From: Novosphingobium sp. SG751A
Lineage (GTDB): Bacteria > Pseudomonadota > Alphaproteobacteria > Sphingomonadales > Sphingomonadaceae
Assembly: GCF_013149295.1 (NCBI RefSeq)
Contig: NZ_JABGCB010000004.1
Span: 248,001-312,000, forward strand
Length of the DNA: 64,000 nt
Direction of reading: 5' to 3'
The notes beneath the pieces were generated by a model. The model ran no database searches. It had not been told where the DNA came from and worked only from the letters and a program-made list of their open reading frames with translations. The position numbers were made by a program, and so were the translations under genes. How positions within the stretch are numbered: the stretch's first letter is position 1; every line of letters starts with the position of its first letter. Shown here in pieces: positions 1-7,919 of the stretch.

Positions 1-684
1 CGCGATCATACCGGGCCGACGTCCGAAGTATGCGCCAGCGAGGAGGAGATCGCCTATCTCTGCGCCGGGGTGAATGAATATTTCCAACACCAGATCACGC
101 CGGATGACGTGGTGTGGACCTATTCCGGCGTGCGCCCGCTGGTTTCCGATGGTTCCGGGCGGCCGGAGGCGGCAACGCGCGGTTATCGCTTCGAGGTGGA
201 CGGTCGCGCGGGTGAGGCGCCTCTGCTCTCGGTGTTCGGGGGCAAGATCACTACCTATCGCCATTTGGCCGCGAGCGCGGTGGACCGTCTGGCGCCGCTG
301 GTTCCGGCGATCACCGGCGCATCATGGACGCATGGCGCGGCCTTGCCGGGCGGCGATTTCCCTAAGGAGGGGCAGCAAGATCTCATCGCCGCCCTGCGTA
401 CACGGCGGCCCGATTTGTCGGAACGGGCGATCCGGCGGCTGGTGCGGTGTCATGGGACCTTCGTGCTGGCGCAGGATGGGCCGGTTGGAGCCTCGGCGGC
501 GCAGGATGGCGAGGATTTCGGCCACAGCCTTTGCGCCCGCGAGGTGGACTGGATGATGCGCGAGGAATGGGCGGTGAAAGCGGCCGACATCCTGTGGCGC
601 CGCACCAAACTGGGGCTGCGCTTTGACGGGAACCAGACTGCGCGACTTGAAAAATATATGGCGGAGAGGAGAGCATGGCCATGA
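1..684 (+). CDS. glpD: Glycerol-3-phosphate dehydrogenase (GlpD family), C-terminal part
   Basis: Only the last 227 codons are present; the gene enters from the left edge in frame 1. GlpD is the membrane-associated, FAD- and quinone-dependent enzyme that oxidises sn-glycerol-3-phosphate to dihydroxyacetone phosphate. The visible part shows the family's SGVRPL motif (about codons 43-48) followed by the GGKITTYR motif (about 80-87), then the helical C-terminal domain. Related polyol-phosphate dehydrogenases such as erythritol-phosphate dehydrogenase EryB share these motifs, so the substrate is not certain without the N-terminal half. The stop codon overlaps the start of the next gene, so the gene belongs to an operon with the FMN reductase and RibB-like genes. 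Confidence 0.85.
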   Translation, partial: RDHTGPTSEVCASEEEIAYLCAGVNEYFQHQITPDDVVWTYSGVRPLVSDGSGRPEAATRGYRFEVDGRAGEAPLLSVFGGKITTYRHLAASAVDRLAPLVPAITGASWTHGAALPGGDFPKEGQQDLIAALRTRRPDLSERAIRRLVRCHGTFVLAQDGPVGASAAQDGEDFGHSLCAREVDWMMREEWAVKAADILWRRTKLGLRFDGNQTARLEKYMAERRAWP

Positions 685-1244
685 AAGTAGTTTGCATCGG
701 CGGCACCGTCACCAGCGGTAGCGCCACGGAATGCGCCCTGATGCTGGCCGGACAGGCCGCGCGGGAAGCAGGCGCGGATGTCAGGTATTTCGGCGGGGAC
801 TATTTGGGCGTTTTGCCTCATTACCGGGGGCTAGGGCATGAGGCCGGGGCCGGGGGCGAACTGGTCGAGGCCGTCAGGGAGGCCGACGGGATCATCATTG
901 CCGCGCCCGGTTACCACGGCACTGTGTCGGGTCTGGTAAAAAATGCGCTGGATTATCTGGAGGATCTGGCGGGGGACGCGCGCCCTTATCTCGATGGGCG
1001 CGCGGTGGGCCTGATCGCCACGGCCTATGGCGATCAGGCGACGATGAGCACGATGATGACCTTGCGCGCCATCACCCATGCGCTGCGAGGCTGGCCCACG
1101 CCTCTGGGCGCAACGGTACGCACATTTCAGGGCCTGTTTGACGCCCAGGGAGGATGCAGCGATGCGAGGGTCGCCGCGCAACTGAACATGGTTGGCGCGC
1201 AGGTGGTGATGGGCGCGCGCAGCCTTGCAGGAGTAGTTGCATGA
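675..1244 (+). CDS. NADPH-dependent FMN reductase (flavodoxin fold)
   Basis: A 189-residue protein of the NADPH-dependent FMN/azo/chromate reductase family. It opens with a beta strand and a phosphate-binding loop (VVCIGGTVTSGSAT), and has the APGYHGTVSGLVKNALDYL segment typical of this family's flavin site. It is expected to be a soluble cytoplasmic flavin or quinone reductase. The start is supported by a GGAGAGGAGAG ribosome-binding site and overlaps the glpD-like stop by 10 nt; its own stop overlaps the next start (ATGA). The tight coupling suggests a joint role with the glpD-like and RibB-like proteins. It could also supply reduced flavin to other enzymes, but nothing in the sequence proves that. 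Confidence 0.8.
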   Translation: MAMKVVCIGGTVTSGSATECALMLAGQAAREAGADVRYFGGDYLGVLPHYRGLGHEAGAGGELVEAVREADGIIIAAPGYHGTVSGLVKNALDYLEDLAGDARPYLDGRAVGLIATAYGDQATMSTMMTLRAITHALRGWPTPLGATVRTFQGLFDAQGGCSDARVAAQLNMVGAQVVMGARSLAGVVA

Positions 1245-1840
1245 GCCGGCTCAAGCCGGCGCTGGCGGCTTTGGCGCGCGGAGAAATCATCCTGTTGACC
1301 GGGGACAGGTTGCGCGGGGGCGATGTGGATCTGGTCGCGGCGGCCAGTCTTGTGCGTCCTGAAACGATCAACTTCATGGCGCGGTATGCGCGCGGATTGG
1401 TCTGCCTTGCCATAACGCCGGACCGGGCGGTACGCCTTGGGCTGTCGCTGCTGGATACGGGAGCTTTGGAACGCACGGGTCGACCTTTCGCTCCTTCCAT
1501 CGAAGCGCGCGAAGGTATTACGACAGGGATTTCCGCGGCCGATCGGGCAATGACTGTACAGGTTGCCACGTCCGCATCGGCCAGTGCTCAGGACATCGTC
1601 TCACCGGGCCATGTCTTTCCACTTATCGCGTGCAGTGGCGGGGTTGCGGTTCGTCCGTCGGCCACCGAGGCTGCGGTGGAGTTGTGCCGGATGGCCGGTG
1701 TGGGCGATGCGGCGGTGCTGTGCGCCGTGATGAAGGAGGACGGACGTATGGCGCGCGCCGAGGATCTGGGGTCGTTTTTGATCGACCATCGCATGGAAAG
1801 AGCTGATATCGGCAATCTCATTGACGGCGGTCGGGAATAG
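1241..1840 (+). CDS. RibB-like (DHBP synthase fold) protein with lost catalytic residues
   Basis: The 199-residue protein aligns by eye over its whole length with 3,4-dihydroxy-2-butanone-4-phosphate synthase: RGLVCLAIT (51-59), EGITTGISAADR (91-102), SPGHVFPL (121-128), TEAAVEL (142-148) and the DGxMAR signature (167-171). The active-site positions are not conserved. The acidic loop DRENEGD of the enzyme reads DRLRGGD here (22-28), the His of the GGHTEA motif is Ala141, and the catalytic Glu after LC is Ala162. It is therefore unlikely to make DHBP from ribulose 5-phosphate. The start at the ATGA overlap with the FMN reductase is preferred over an upstream in-frame ATG at 1154. The function is unknown; a binding, regulatory or altered catalytic role is possible. 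Confidence 0.75.
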   Translation: MSRLKPALAALARGEIILLTGDRLRGGDVDLVAAASLVRPETINFMARYARGLVCLAITPDRAVRLGLSLLDTGALERTGRPFAPSIEAREGITTGISAADRAMTVQVATSASASAQDIVSPGHVFPLIACSGGVAVRPSATEAAVELCRMAGVGDAAVLCAVMKEDGRMARAEDLGSFLIDHRMERADIGNLIDGGRE

Positions 1841-1863
1841 ATGGCCGAGCCGGAAAATATGCG

Positions 1864-1900
1864 ACAAGGGGTCGGGAGTTGCCTGCTCCCGACCTGTTGT
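1864..1900. terminator. Bidirectional terminator hairpin
   Basis: This stem-loop lies between the convergent ribB-like and arsH genes. The core stem is GGTCGGGAG / CTCCCGACC with a 7-nt loop (1879-1885). After one G-U pair and one mismatch it extends by four more pairs (ACAA with TTGT), which gives A/T-rich ends in both directions. Confidence 0.7.
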
Positions 1901-1974
1901 GCTGATTGTTGATATTCCATATTATGTAAATAGGAATCTTCAGCAATATCACTGTCATTCAGCCTTCAATGGCC

Positions 1975-2730
1975 TCACGCTCCTGCCAGACCGGCCTTTT
2001 CCACCGGCGTTTCAACCGGGCAACCTCGCTCGACCCGTTCGGAATAGCGGTCGACCAATTGGTCGGCATGGGGACGCAGCAGGACGGTGAAGCGCACCAG
2101 TTCCTCGCAGACATCGACGATGCGGTCGTAATAGGATGACGGCTTCATCCGGCCCGCCTCGTCAAATTCCTCATAGGCCTTGGCCACGCTGGACTGATTG
2201 GGAATGGTGAACATTCGCATCCAGCGGCCCAGCAGGCGCAAAGTATTGACCGAATTGAACGATTGCGACCCGGCGCAGACTTGCATTACCGCCAGGGTGC
2301 GCCCCTGCGTCGGGCGCATTCCCTTCATGGCCAAAGGCAGATGGTCGATCTGGGTCTTCATGATGCCGGTAATCTGGCCATGCCGCTCCGGGCTGCACCA
2401 GACTTGCCCCTCGGACCAAAGCGAGAGCTGGCGCAATTCGGCGACGGCAGGATGATCGTCGCCCGCAATCCTGTCGGGCATGGGCAGATCGGCAGGGTCG
2501 AAAATCCGCACCTCGCAGCCGAAAAGGATGAGCAGGCGCGCGGCTTCCTCGACCACAAGGCGCGAATAGGACCGCTCTCGCAGCGAACCATAGAGCATGA
2601 GTATGCGCGGCGGCGGATCCATTTCCCCTAGCCCCAGCGCCGGGCGGCGATGGGCAAATTCGGGCCGGAGCGCCGGCAGATGATCGGGATCGGCAAGTTC
2701 GCGCAGGCGGGAAAAACCGTTTTCATCCAT
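1975..2730 (-). CDS. arsH: ArsH NADPH-dependent FMN oxidoreductase
   Basis: A 251-residue ArsH. The family oxidises trivalent methylarsenicals and acts as an NADPH:FMN oxidoreductase, and it is usually the last gene of ars operons. Visible hallmarks are the flavin-phosphate loop [20 protein letters not shown] (about 45-64), [20 protein letters not shown] (about 110-129) and [20 protein letters not shown]. The extended N-terminus and length are normal for ArsH. Only 3 nt separate it from the acr3 stop, so it is translated from the arsR-led transcript. Confidence 0.93.
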   Translation of the reverse strand: MDENGFSRLRELADPDHLPALRPEFAHRRPALGLGEMDPPPRILMLYGSLRERSYSRLVVEEAARLLILFGCEVRIFDPADLPMPDRIAGDDHPAVAELRQLSLWSEGQVWCSPERHGQITGIMKTQIDHLPLAMKGMRPTQGRTLAVMQVCAGSQSFNSVNTLRLLGRWMRMFTIPNQSSVAKAYEEFDEAGRMKPSSYYDRIVDVCEELVRFTVLLRPHADQLVDRYSERVERGCPVETPVEKAGLAGA

Positions 2731-2733
2731 GAT

Positions 2734-3783
2734 TCAAGCCCCCACCGGCGCGCTATCGGGAAACCAGCGTCGACCGATCCAAAGCGAGACATTGACCAGC
2801 GAGATCAGCACCGGCACCTCCACCAGCGGCCCGATCACGGCGGCAAAGGCCACGGGCGAAGCCAGCCCGAAAGCGGCGATGGCCACCGCAATGGCCAGTT
2901 CGAAATTGTTCGACGAGGCGGTGAAGGACAGCGCCGCCGCGCGCGGATAATCGGCCCCAGCCAGCTTCGCCAAGGCAAAGCTGAGCAGGAACATCACGAC
3001 AAAGAAGATTACCAGCGGCACCCCGACCTTGATCGCATCCATCGGCAAGGCAAGGATTTCTCCGCCCTTCAGGCTGAACATGGCGATGATCGTGAAGAGC
3101 AGCGCGATCAGCGTCAGCGGGCTGATGGCCGGGATGAAGTGATGCTCGTACCAGTCCTGCCCCTTGCGCGCGATCAGGCTGCGGCGCACCAGAAAGCCTG
3201 CGGCAAACGGGACCCCAAGATAGGTAAGCACCGCGCGGGCGATCATCGGAAATTCGACATTGACCACATGGGCCTGCAACCCGAACATCGGCGGCAAGAC
3301 CGTCAGCAGAAGCCAGGCATAGGGCGTGTAAAAGAAGATCTGAAACAGCGAATTGAACGCCACCAGCCCGGTCACATATTGCGGATCACCGTGCGCCAAT
3401 TGGTTCCACACCAGCACCATCGCGATGCAGGGCGCAATGCCGATCAGGATCAGCCCCGTCATATATTCGGGCGAATTGGGCAGGAATGTCACCGCCAGTG
3501 CAAACATCAGCGCCGGGCCGACAATCCATGCCAACGCAAAGGACAGGCCTAGAATCCGCGTATCGCGAAACACCTGCCCCAATTCCTCATACCGGACCTT
3601 GGCCAGCGGCGGAAACATCATCAGGATCAGGCCGACGGCAATCGGTATGCTCGTGCTGCCGACAGACATCGCGTTGAGCGCCGCCGGAACCGAGGGCGCA
3701 AAGCGGCCGAGGCCGATGCCCAAAGCCATCGCCAGAAAGATCCACAGGGTAAGATAGCGGTCCAGAAAAGACAGGCGGCTCAT
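2734..3783 (-). CDS. acr3: Acr3-type arsenite efflux permease
   Basis: A 349-residue integral membrane protein with about ten hydrophobic segments. It belongs to the Acr3 (bile/arsenite/riboflavin transporter) type rather than the unrelated ArsB. The N-terminus [20 protein letters not shown] and the segment [17 protein letters not shown], with the conserved Cys needed for arsenite transport, are typical. It extrudes As(III) made by ArsC across the inner membrane using the proton gradient. The start overlaps the arsC stop (ATGA), which indicates coupled translation. Confidence 0.95.
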   Translation of the reverse strand: MSRLSFLDRYLTLWIFLAMALGIGLGRFAPSVPAALNAMSVGSTSIPIAVGLILMMFPPLAKVRYEELGQVFRDTRILGLSFALAWIVGPALMFALAVTFLPNSPEYMTGLILIGIAPCIAMVLVWNQLAHGDPQYVTGLVAFNSLFQIFFYTPYAWLLLTVLPPMFGLQAHVVNVEFPMIARAVLTYLGVPFAAGFLVRRSLIARKGQDWYEHHFIPAISPLTLIALLFTIIAMFSLKGGEILALPMDAIKVGVPLVIFFVVMFLLSFALAKLAGADYPRAAALSFTASSNNFELAIAVAIAAFGLASPVAFAAVIGPLVEVPVLISLVNVSLWIGRRWFPDSAPVGA

Positions 3784-4211
3784 GGCTTTACCCGCTGGCC
3801 ATCGGCGTCCACCACCTGCTCGCCATCTTCCTTGGCAAAAGCACCGCGTTGCTCAGCGGGCAAAAGGTCGAGGACGGCCTCGGACGGGCGGCACAGTTTA
3901 ACACCCAGCGGTGAAATAACCAGCGGGCGGTTGATCAGGATCGGATGCTCCATCATCGCATCGATCAACTGCGCATCGCTCAGTTCGGGGTTATCCAGCC
4001 CCAGTTCGGCAAAGGGCGTGCCCTTTTCGCGCAGCAGCGCGCGCGGCGTCATCCCAGCGCGCGCGATCAGGCTTTCCAGCATGTCGCGCGAGGGCGGAGT
4101 CTTGAGATATTCCACCACATGCGGCTCGATTCCCGCATTGCGGATCATGGCCAAAGCGTTGCGCGAGGTGCCGCAGGCGGGGTTATGATAAATAATGATG
4201 TCGGTGATCAT
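3780..4211 (-). CDS. arsC: Arsenate reductase, glutaredoxin-coupled
   Basis: A 143-residue ArsC of the plasmid R773 type. It reduces As(V) to As(III) using glutathione and glutaredoxin. The active-site motif [11 protein letters not shown] puts the nucleophilic cysteine at residue 13, close to Cys12 of the R773 enzyme, and the downstream NRPLV segment that carries the arsenate-binding Arg is present. It lies 13 nt after arsR and overlaps acr3 by 4 nt. Confidence 0.95.
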   Translation of the reverse strand: MITDIIIYHNPACGTSRNALAMIRNAGIEPHVVEYLKTPPSRDMLESLIARAGMTPRALLREKGTPFAELGLDNPELSDAQLIDAMMEHPILINRPLVISPLGVKLCRPSEAVLDLLPAEQRGAFAKEDGEQVVDADGQRVKP

Positions 4212-4224
4212 AGTCTAACTCCGT

Positions 4225-4554
4225 TCAGGCAGTCGCAGGCGGGCAACAAGCCACATCGTCCGTGCAGGGAACGCCGCCGCAGCAATTTTCGGTAAGATAG
4301 CCCATCAACCCGTTCATCGCGGGATAGTTGGCGGAATAGATGATGAGCCTGCTCTGACGTCGCTGCGTCACCAGCCCTGCATTGGCCAGCGCGGCCAGAT
4401 GAAAGCTCATCGAGGAGGAAACGACGCCCAGCTTTTCGGCAATGGCACCGGCCGGCAGGCCCTCCTCGCCCGCCTGCACCAGCAGGCGGAAGGCGGCGAG
4501 ACGATGCTCCTGCGCAAGGGCGCCAAGCGCGCGGATGGCGGCGGATGCGTCCAT
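4225..4554 (-). CDS. arsR: ArsR-family As(III)-responsive repressor
   Basis: A 109-residue winged-helix SmtB/ArsR repressor. The HTH is centred on AIAEKLGVVSSSMSFHLAAL. The C-terminus carries NCCGGVPC plus further cysteines, matching the C-terminal As(III) site of Acidithiobacillus-type ArsR (two adjacent Cys plus one Cys) rather than the R773 ELCVCDL site. The reading frame is open further upstream to 4602. The start at 4554 is chosen because a GGAG lies 6 nt upstream and the mature family begins at this point. It is expected to repress its own operon until As(III) binds. Confidence 0.9.
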   Translation of the reverse strand: MDASAAIRALGALAQEHRLAAFRLLVQAGEEGLPAGAIAEKLGVVSSSMSFHLAALANAGLVTQRRQSRLIIYSANYPAMNGLMGYLTENCCGGVPCTDDVACCPPATA

Positions 4555-4568
4555 CATTATCTCCATCA

Positions 4569-4584
4569 TTCGATAAAACTCGAA
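4569..4584. promoter_or_regulatory. Candidate ArsR operator
   Basis: A perfect inverted repeat TTCGA-N6-TCGAA lies 15-30 nt upstream of the chosen arsR start, in a short A/T-rich stretch. Position and shape fit autoregulation by ArsR. Binding has not been tested. Confidence 0.55.
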
Positions 4585-4630
4585 ATATAGAGATAATAGC
4601 AACCCGTCAATAGGGCTTGTGCGGAAAGCT

Positions 4631-4661
4631 GGCGGGGGTTGAACGATGTCCCTCCCCCGCC
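4631..4661 (-). terminator. Candidate terminator after the GH13 gene
   Basis: An inverted repeat (GGCGGGGG / CCCCCGCC, 15-nt loop) sits 10 nt after the GH13 stop codon on the minus strand. There is no clear T-tract after the stem, so it may be a weak terminator or an mRNA-stabilising hairpin. It separates the GH13 operon end from the arsR promoter. Confidence 0.45.
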
Positions 4662-4671
4662 CGTCATGTTC

Positions 4672-6405
4672 TTATCCGCCCTTGAAGGCCACCAGTCGCA
4701 CACCGAAAGGTTCGAGCACGGGATGCCGCAAATCGGCCGCAGCGCCGGGCAAGCTGCTCATCAGCACAGCGCCCGGAGCAAGCACGCCGCCCGGCTTAAA
4801 GCCTTCGATGGCAAGTGTTTGAGCTTGATTGCTCATGTTGAGCAGAACCAGCACACCTTTGCCGCCCGTGTCGCGTCGGGCATAAGCGACCACCTGATCG
4901 TTGCCAGATTCCAGAGGAACATAGGCCCCATCGCGCAAGGCGGCATTCGTCTTGCGCAACTGCAGAAGGCGCGCATACCAATGATAGAGCGAGCCCTGAT
5001 CGGCTTGCGCATTGGCCACATTGACCTTTGCGGCTGAGCGCCCCACCGGCAGCCAAGGATCGCCGCTGGTAAAGCCCGCAACTTTCCCCGCGCTCCATTG
5101 CATAGGCGAACGTTCGGGGTCGCGATTGTCGGCCACCTTGCGTTTGGCGCCGAGGGGAATGTCGCGCAATTCTTCGGGCGCCAGATCGGGCATGCCGATC
5201 TCCTCGCCATAATACATCAGCGCCGTGCCGCGCAGGGTCAGCGTCATGGCCGACGTGATCCGGGCAATCTGGTCATTATGCAGGCCATCGCCAAAACGGG
5301 ACCATTGGCGCGGGGTGTCATGGTTGCTGAAATGGAAAACCGGGGGAAAACCGTCCAGCTTCAGCTCCGCCTCGTCAATCCGCGCCTTGAAGGTAGAGGC
5401 GTTGAGGCTGGCCACATCCTTATAGAGGAAATCCATCGGCAGATTGATCTCGTCGCCCTTCGCGCCATAAACCCGACGCAGATCGGCAATCGAGGAAATT
5501 GCATTTTCACCCAGAAGCACCCGATCACCGTGGAAACTGTCCACCACCTTGCGCAGGCCGCGCAAGGCCGCGCGTGTGGCGGGCAGGTTGCTGTTATAGG
5601 GCTTGAGACCGACCGACGCCCCCGATTTCACATCGGGATCCTGGGGCCAATTGGTATCCTCGAACAGATAGGGTGTGGCATCGAGGCGAAAGCCGCTGGC
5701 GCCATGGCGCAGCCAGAAGCGCGCCACATCATGCATCGCCTTTTGCAATCCGGGACTGGCCCAGTTCAGATCCGGCTGCTCCTTCAAAAAGACGTGATAG
5801 TAATATTGGCCGGTGGGCTTGTCATATTCCCATGTCGATCCGCCAAAGATCGATTCCCAATTGGTCGGCGGCCCGCCATTGGGTGCAGGATCATGCCACA
5901 CATACCAATCGCGCTTGGGATTGTTGCGCGATGACCGCGCTTCCTTGAACCACGGATGCTGGTCCGAGGAATGGTTGAGCACCAGATCGACCATCACCCG
6001 GATGCCGCGCTTGCGCGCCTCGCGGGTCAGCCGGTCCCAATCGGCCATTGTGCCATATTCGCGCGCCACGGCGGTGTAATCGGACACGTCATAGCCGAAA
6101 TCGGCATTGGGCGAAGGGAAGAATGGCGTGAGCCAGATGGCGTCGACCCCCAGTTCCTTGAGATAATCGAGCCGCTGCGTCACGCCGTTGAGATCGCCGA
6201 TCCCATCGCCATTGCTGTCCTGAAAGCTGCGGGGATAGATTTCATAGATGACGGCATGGGTCCACCATGGCTGGGCCTTTGCGGCCGTCTTCACCGTCTG
6301 CTTCCCAGGGGCCGGTTTGGCGGCCTGCGCCGGAAATGCGTTTAAGGCCAGCGCAGTGCCCAACGCCGCGGTGAGTGCAAATTTGCCGATTTTTGGGGTT
6401 CTCAT
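4672..6405 (-). CDS. Exported GH13 alpha-glucosidase (alpha-amylase family)
   Basis: A 577-residue glycoside hydrolase family 13 enzyme with a cleavable signal peptide (residues 1-29, ending AQA), so it probably acts in the periplasm. It carries the GH13 regions: DLVLNH (140-145), GFRLDA with nucleophile Asp242, LLGEN with acid/base Glu300, and FSNHDT with Asp363. The QDSNGDGIGDLNG segment is the calcium or QPDLN-type feature of oligo-1,6-/alpha-glucosidases. It probably hydrolyses alpha-glucosides taken up by the TonB receptor of the same operon. The start overlaps the stop of the second halogenase (ATGA). The frame is open 80 codons further upstream, but that part runs inside the halogenase gene and lacks a signal peptide. 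Confidence 0.9.
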   Translation of the reverse strand: MRTPKIGKFALTAALGTALALNAFPAQAAKPAPGKQTVKTAAKAQPWWTHAVIYEIYPRSFQDSNGDGIGDLNGVTQRLDYLKELGVDAIWLTPFFPSPNADFGYDVSDYTAVAREYGTMADWDRLTREARKRGIRVMVDLVLNHSSDQHPWFKEARSSRNNPKRDWYVWHDPAPNGGPPTNWESIFGGSTWEYDKPTGQYYYHVFLKEQPDLNWASPGLQKAMHDVARFWLRHGASGFRLDATPYLFEDTNWPQDPDVKSGASVGLKPYNSNLPATRAALRGLRKVVDSFHGDRVLLGENAISSIADLRRVYGAKGDEINLPMDFLYKDVASLNASTFKARIDEAELKLDGFPPVFHFSNHDTPRQWSRFGDGLHNDQIARITSAMTLTLRGTALMYYGEEIGMPDLAPEELRDIPLGAKRKVADNRDPERSPMQWSAGKVAGFTSGDPWLPVGRSAAKVNVANAQADQGSLYHWYARLLQLRKTNAALRDGAYVPLESGNDQVVAYARRDTGGKGVLVLLNMSNQAQTLAIEGFKPGGVLAPGAVLMSSLPGAAADLRHPVLEPFGVRLVAFKGG

Positions 6406-7919
6406 GCTGCCACCTTCTTCATTTGGGCAAGGGCATCGCCATGCGACGGGAAATTGAGACTGCATCCATCCAGAAACCGCGCCAGATCGCGGGACCGGTA
6501 AAAATCGACATCCTCGCGCTGCGCCTCGGCCAGAGGCGGGAAGGCGCCATAACCGGCCAGCAGGCAATGCCACGAAGCGCTGGTAAAATGGCTCAGGCCC
6601 GGCTGCTGTGCGAGCAGCGCCGCCAGATCGCCCCGGCGAAACCATGTGTCGAAAATATGGAGCAAGGGATCGGAGAGATGGTCATTGTCACGATTGGCGC
6701 GCCAATAGTCGCTGTCATCGCGCGTGTTCAGCTTGTAATGGGCGACAATATAGTCGCGCACCCGCTCAACCCGGTCGGTGATAGCGGCGTTGAAGGCATC
6801 GCCGTATTGCGGCGTAAAACTGCCCCGCTCCAGATGATCCATAAACAGATCGACGGTGTTGAGCACCAGATGCAGCGCGGTGGCCTCAAGCGGCTCGACA
6901 AAGCCCTGCGCCAACCCGACGGCAAGGCAGTTCTGCTCCCAATGCCGGGCAAGCCGGCCGGTGTGGAAACTCAGGTGGCGCGCTTCGACCGGGCTGTCGA
7001 GCATCCCGAGAGCGGCGCGCAATTCCTGCTCTGCGGCATCGGCGGACAGGAAATCCTTGCTGTAGACATAGCCGTTGCCGGTGCGGTTGGTCAGCGGGAT
7101 TGACCATGCCCAACCATGGGAAAGCGCGGTCGCGGTGGTTTCCACCGGGACGGGCACGGCGGCAGGCGTGGGCAGCACCACAGCGGCATCGTTGAACAGA
7201 TTGGCACGGAAGCTGACAAAAGGCACATCGAGCGCGCCGCGCATCAACAAGGCGGCAAAGCCTGTGCAATCAACGAAATAATCCGCTTCGATCCGTCCGG
7301 CCCGATCGGTCATTACCGCCGCAATGGCGCCGCGATCATCGCGGATGATGTCCTGCACATGCGCCTGACGATGCGTAACCCCGCGCACCGTGGCGCAATC
7401 GCGCAGGAATTGGCCCAGCAATGCGGCGTCGAAATGATAGCCATATTCCATCCGGAACGGGAAATGTGCGGGCGCGAGCGGTGCTTTACCCCGCGCGGCA
7501 AGAACGCCGCCCAGCAGGAAATCGCCCGGCGCGGTCGGCACATCCAGCCCCAGCCTGCGATTGCCGCAATTGAGGCTAAAAGCCTCCTCTGTATGCAGGT
7601 CGAGCTGGGTCAGGAAAGGATGGCTGTATTGCGCCACGCCCGAGGCCGGGCTCCAGCCCTGAAAACGGATGCTGGCCTTATAGGTCGCGCAGCAGGCGGG
7701 CATCCATTCGCCCTCGGCAATACCCAGAACCTCGAAGAACCGCTTGAGCGTGGGGGTCGATCCCTCGCCCACGCCGATGGTGGCAATTTCGGGCGCTTCA
7801 ATCAACGTGATCTGTGCCTTGCCTTCGCCCCAGCGATGGGCCAGCAGATTGGCGGTCATCCATCCTGCCGTCCCCCCGCCGATGATCGCGATGCGCAAGG
7901 GGGTCATAGGCAGCCTCAT
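6402..7919 (-). CDS. Flavin-dependent tryptophan-halogenase family protein (copy 2)
   Basis: A 505-residue FADH2-dependent halogenase family member. It has the N-terminal FAD loop GGGTAGWM (14-21), the catalytic lysine in ATYKASIRF (Lys81, counterpart of PrnA Lys79) and the GWAWSIP signature (GWxWxIP) that separates halogenases from monooxygenases. The true substrate is unknown. Related genes in sphingomonads and Xanthomonas are often found beside TonB receptors, and free indole derivatives are the usual test substrates. It overlaps the upstream halogenase and the downstream GH13 gene by 4 nt each, so the operon is translationally coupled. No dedicated flavin reductase is adjacent. Confidence 0.88.
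   Translation of the reverse strand: MRLPMTPLRIAIIGGGTAGWMTANLLAHRWGEGKAQITLIEAPEIATIGVGEGSTPTLKRFFEVLGIAEGEWMPACCATYKASIRFQGWSPASGVAQYSHPFLTQLDLHTEEAFSLNCGNRRLGLDVPTAPGDFLLGGVLAARGKAPLAPAHFPFRMEYGYHFDAALLGQFLRDCATVRGVTHRQAHVQDIIRDDRGAIAAVMTDRAGRIEADYFVDCTGFAALLMRGALDVPFVSFRANLFNDAAVVLPTPAAVPVPVETTATALSHGWAWSIPLTNRTGNGYVYSKDFLSADAAEQELRAALGMLDSPVEARHLSFHTGRLARHWEQNCLAVGLAQGFVEPLEATALHLVLNTVDLFMDHLERGSFTPQYGDAFNAAITDRVERVRDYIVAHYKLNTRDDSDYWRANRDNDHLSDPLLHIFDTWFRRGDLAALLAQQPGLSHFTSASWHCLLAGYGAFPPLAEAQREDVDFYRSRDLARFLDGCSLNFPSHGDALAQMKKVAA

Noticed and set aside
675..1244. FMN reductase as the dedicated flavin partner of the two halogenases
   Set aside because: It is coupled to the glpD-like and RibB-like genes and separated from the halogenases by the ars operon on the opposite strand. 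A functional link cannot be excluded but has no positional support.
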